DNA of 6,741 bases, taken from the NCBI GenBank assembly GCA_003520545.1, contig DOUP01000194.1, positions 7,256 through 13,996 on the forward strand, given 5' to 3'. This DNA is from Maritimibacter sp. Lineage in GTDB: Bacteria; Pseudomonadota; Alphaproteobacteria; Rhodobacterales; Rhodobacteraceae. Shown here in pieces: positions 5,404 to 6,741 of this stretch. Below the pieces are notes generated by a model that saw only the letters and a program-made list of their open reading frames with translations, ran no database searches and had not been told where the DNA came from. The translations under genes and the position numbers were made by a program. Each line of letters opens with the position of its first letter. Within the stretch, counting starts at the first letter, position 1.

Positions 5404-6741
5404 CATACTGATCCAGCATTTTTCGAACTTCCGCGACCAGATCGCCGCGCGAAACCTCGATCTGGCTTGGACGATCCTTCCATTCTTCAAGCGTGGCGTT
5501 CTCGGCGATCTTGGCGCCGAGGATCAGGTCCTTGATCTGCACCTTGCCTGCCTCGAACTCGTCCGACCCGGCGATCACCGCCACGGGCGAGTGACGCTTG
5601 TCGGCGTATTTCATCTGGTTTCCGAAGTTCATGGGATTGCCCAGGTAGACCTCGGCGCGAATGCCCGCCTGCCGCAACTCGGCAACCATGGATTGGTACT
5701 CGGCCATCCGGTCACGGTCCATGACCGTAACGACGACGGGACCTTTCGCGGTGTCCTTGAGCCGCCCCTTTTCGCGCAGCGCGGCGAGCAGCCGGTCGAC
5801 CCCGATGGAGACGCCGACCGCAGGCACGGCCTGACCAGTGAAGCGCGCGACGAGATCGTCGTAGCGCCCACCCCCGGCAACAGAGCCGAATTGGCGCGGG
5901 CGGCCCTTGTCGTCGAGAATTTCAAAGGTCAGCTCGGCCTCGAACACCGGGCCGGTGTAATAGCCAAGGCCGCGCACGACGGAAGGGTCGATCACGATAC
6001 GGTCGGGGCCGTAGCCTTGGGCCGCGAGCAGGTCCGCGATCTGGCGTAGTTCGCTGACGCCTTGAGTGCCCACAAGTGACTCTCCAACCGCCGCGTGGAG
6101 ATTGTTCAATGTAGCCTCATTGGTTGAGCCACGTGCAGTTAGAAACTGAACGACCGGCTCAATACTCTCGGGTGCAAGTTTTACACCTTCGATGAATGCT
6201 CCTGATGCATCTCGTCGCCCATCGCCAAGCAGCTCGCGCACTCCTTCCGCGCCGACTTTGTCGAACTTGTCGATCGTTCGAAGGACAGCATCTTTCTTTT
6301 CCTGGCCCGTTGGATTGTCAGTCGAGAGTGACGCAGCAACTTCCTCGATTGTACCGAAAATCTGATCCAGCACCCCATTCAACACCTTGCGGTTGTTGAT
6401 CCGCACCACGTAATCGCCGCGCGGAATGCCGACCTCTTCCAGCGCATCCGACAGCATCGCGCAGATCTCGGCATCCGCCGCCATGCTCGCCGTGCCCACG
6501 GTATCCGCGTCGCATTGATAGAACTGCCGATACCGCCCCGGCCCCGGCTTTTCATTGCGCCAGACAGGGCCCATCGCGTAGCGGCGATAGGGCGTAGGCA
6601 AATCGTTACGGTGCTGGGCATAGACACGGGCCAGAGGCGCGGTCAGGTCATAACGCAGCGCCATCCATGTGTCGTCCTCGTCCTGCCAGGCAAAGACGCC
6701 GTCGTTCGGGCGGTCCACGTCGGGCAGGAACTTGCCCAGCG
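5396..6741 (-). CDS. hisS: Histidyl-tRNA synthetase, C-terminal 447 residues (5' end outside window)
   Basis: Class II synthetase that charges tRNA-His. The frame is open to the right edge and the true start lies beyond it. Core motifs in order: RYDLTAPLAR (6626-6655), motif 2 from about RRYAMGPVWRNEKPGPGRYR to RQFYQCDADTVG (about 6494-6585), the histidine-binding RGLGYYTG loop (5951-5974), FGSVAGGGRYDDL, motif 3 with VGVSIGVDRLLAAL, and the C-terminal anticodon-binding domain starting near GPVVVTVMDRDR. RYDLT in place of the bacterial RPEGT, together with the RNEKPGPGRYRQFYQCD motif 2, places it with the eukaryotic-like HisRS found in many alphaproteobacteria, where tRNA-His identity is altered. 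The insertion region at 6061-6400 has about 53% GC against about 70% around it. The stop overlaps the hisZ start. Confidence 0.95.
   Translation of the reverse strand, partial: LGKFLPDVDRPNDGVFAWQDEDDTWMALRYDLTAPLARVYAQHRNDLPTPYRRYAMGPVWRNEKPGPGRYRQFYQCDADTVGTASMAADAEICAMLSDALEEVGIPRGDYVVRINNRKVLNGVLDQIFGTIEEVAASLSTDNPTGQEKKDAVLRTIDKFDKVGAEGVRELLGDGRRDASGAFIEGVKLAPESIEPVVQFLTARGSTNEATLNNLHAAVGESLVGTQGVSELRQIADLLAAQGYGPDRIVIDPSVVRGLGYYTGPVFEAELTFEILDDKGRPRQFGSVAGGGRYDDLVARFTGQAVPAVGVSIGVDRLLAALREKGRLKDTAKGPVVVTVMDRDRMAEYQSMVAELRQAGIRAEVYLGNPMNFGNQMKYADKRHSPVAVIAGSDEFEAGKVQIKDLILGAKIAENATLEEWKDRPSQIEVSRGDLVAEVRKMLDQYDG
6061..6400 (-). other. Lower-GC segment inside hisS (insertion domain)
   Basis: By direct count bases 6061-6360 contain 159 G or C (53%). 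The 60 bases just left (6001-6060) have 72% and those at 6421-6480 have 67%; 6361-6420 is intermediate at 57%. The reading frame is intact and codon choice also shifts toward A/T-ending codons. The segment encodes the region between motif 2 and the RGLGYYTG loop, including FGTIEEVAASLSTDNPTGQE and the following helical part. This composition is consistent with replacement by recombination from a lower-GC relative, or with relaxed constraint on the insertion domain. Confidence 0.6.

Noticed and set aside
4450..5535. A 361-codon open frame on the plus strand opposite hisZ
   Set aside because: It lies antisense to well-recognised hisZ and hisS sequence, has no family resemblance and crosses the hisZ/hisS junction.

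Overview
The window reads as a chromosomal segment of a high-GC alphaproteobacterium, most likely of the family Rhodobacteraceae. The evidence is the base composition (mostly about 65-70% GC by eye), the short-form HisG paired with HisZ directly after a divergent, eukaryotic-like HisRS, and the YcjX/YcjF pair. All genes lie on the minus strand, so transcription runs from the high-coordinate end to the low-coordinate end. Nothing looks like a mobile element, CRISPR array, tRNA or rRNA.

Right-hand block (6741 to 3620): hisS (5' end outside the window), hisZ and hisG overlap one another by 4-8 bases and form a translationally coupled unit. HisS charges tRNA-His. HisZ is a synthetase paralogue that no longer charges tRNA and instead serves as the regulatory partner of the short HisG, the first enzyme of histidine biosynthesis. 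Part of hisS (about 6061-6400) has clearly lower GC than the rest.

Middle block (3477 to 591): after a 142-base gap filled with inverted repeats comes a second overlapping trio: ycjX (P-loop NTPase), a small GNAT acetyltransferase and a YcjF/DUF697 membrane protein, joined by two 4-base ATGA overlaps.

Left-hand block (590 to 1): a 204-base gap, then the first 128 codons of ileS, cut by the window edge. This gap holds the most interesting signal. A sigma-70-like promoter is followed, exactly at the expected transcription start, by a 15-codon ORF, MMHPATIIRITNPAL-stop, with three clustered isoleucine codons. Its stop codon lies in the loop of a strong hairpin, and the distal arm of that hairpin can instead pair with a downstream segment. 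This is the architecture of a ribosome-mediated attenuator in which isoleucyl-tRNA supply would control isoleucyl-tRNA synthetase. The leader ORF appears to be leaderless. The assignment rests on sequence pattern alone.
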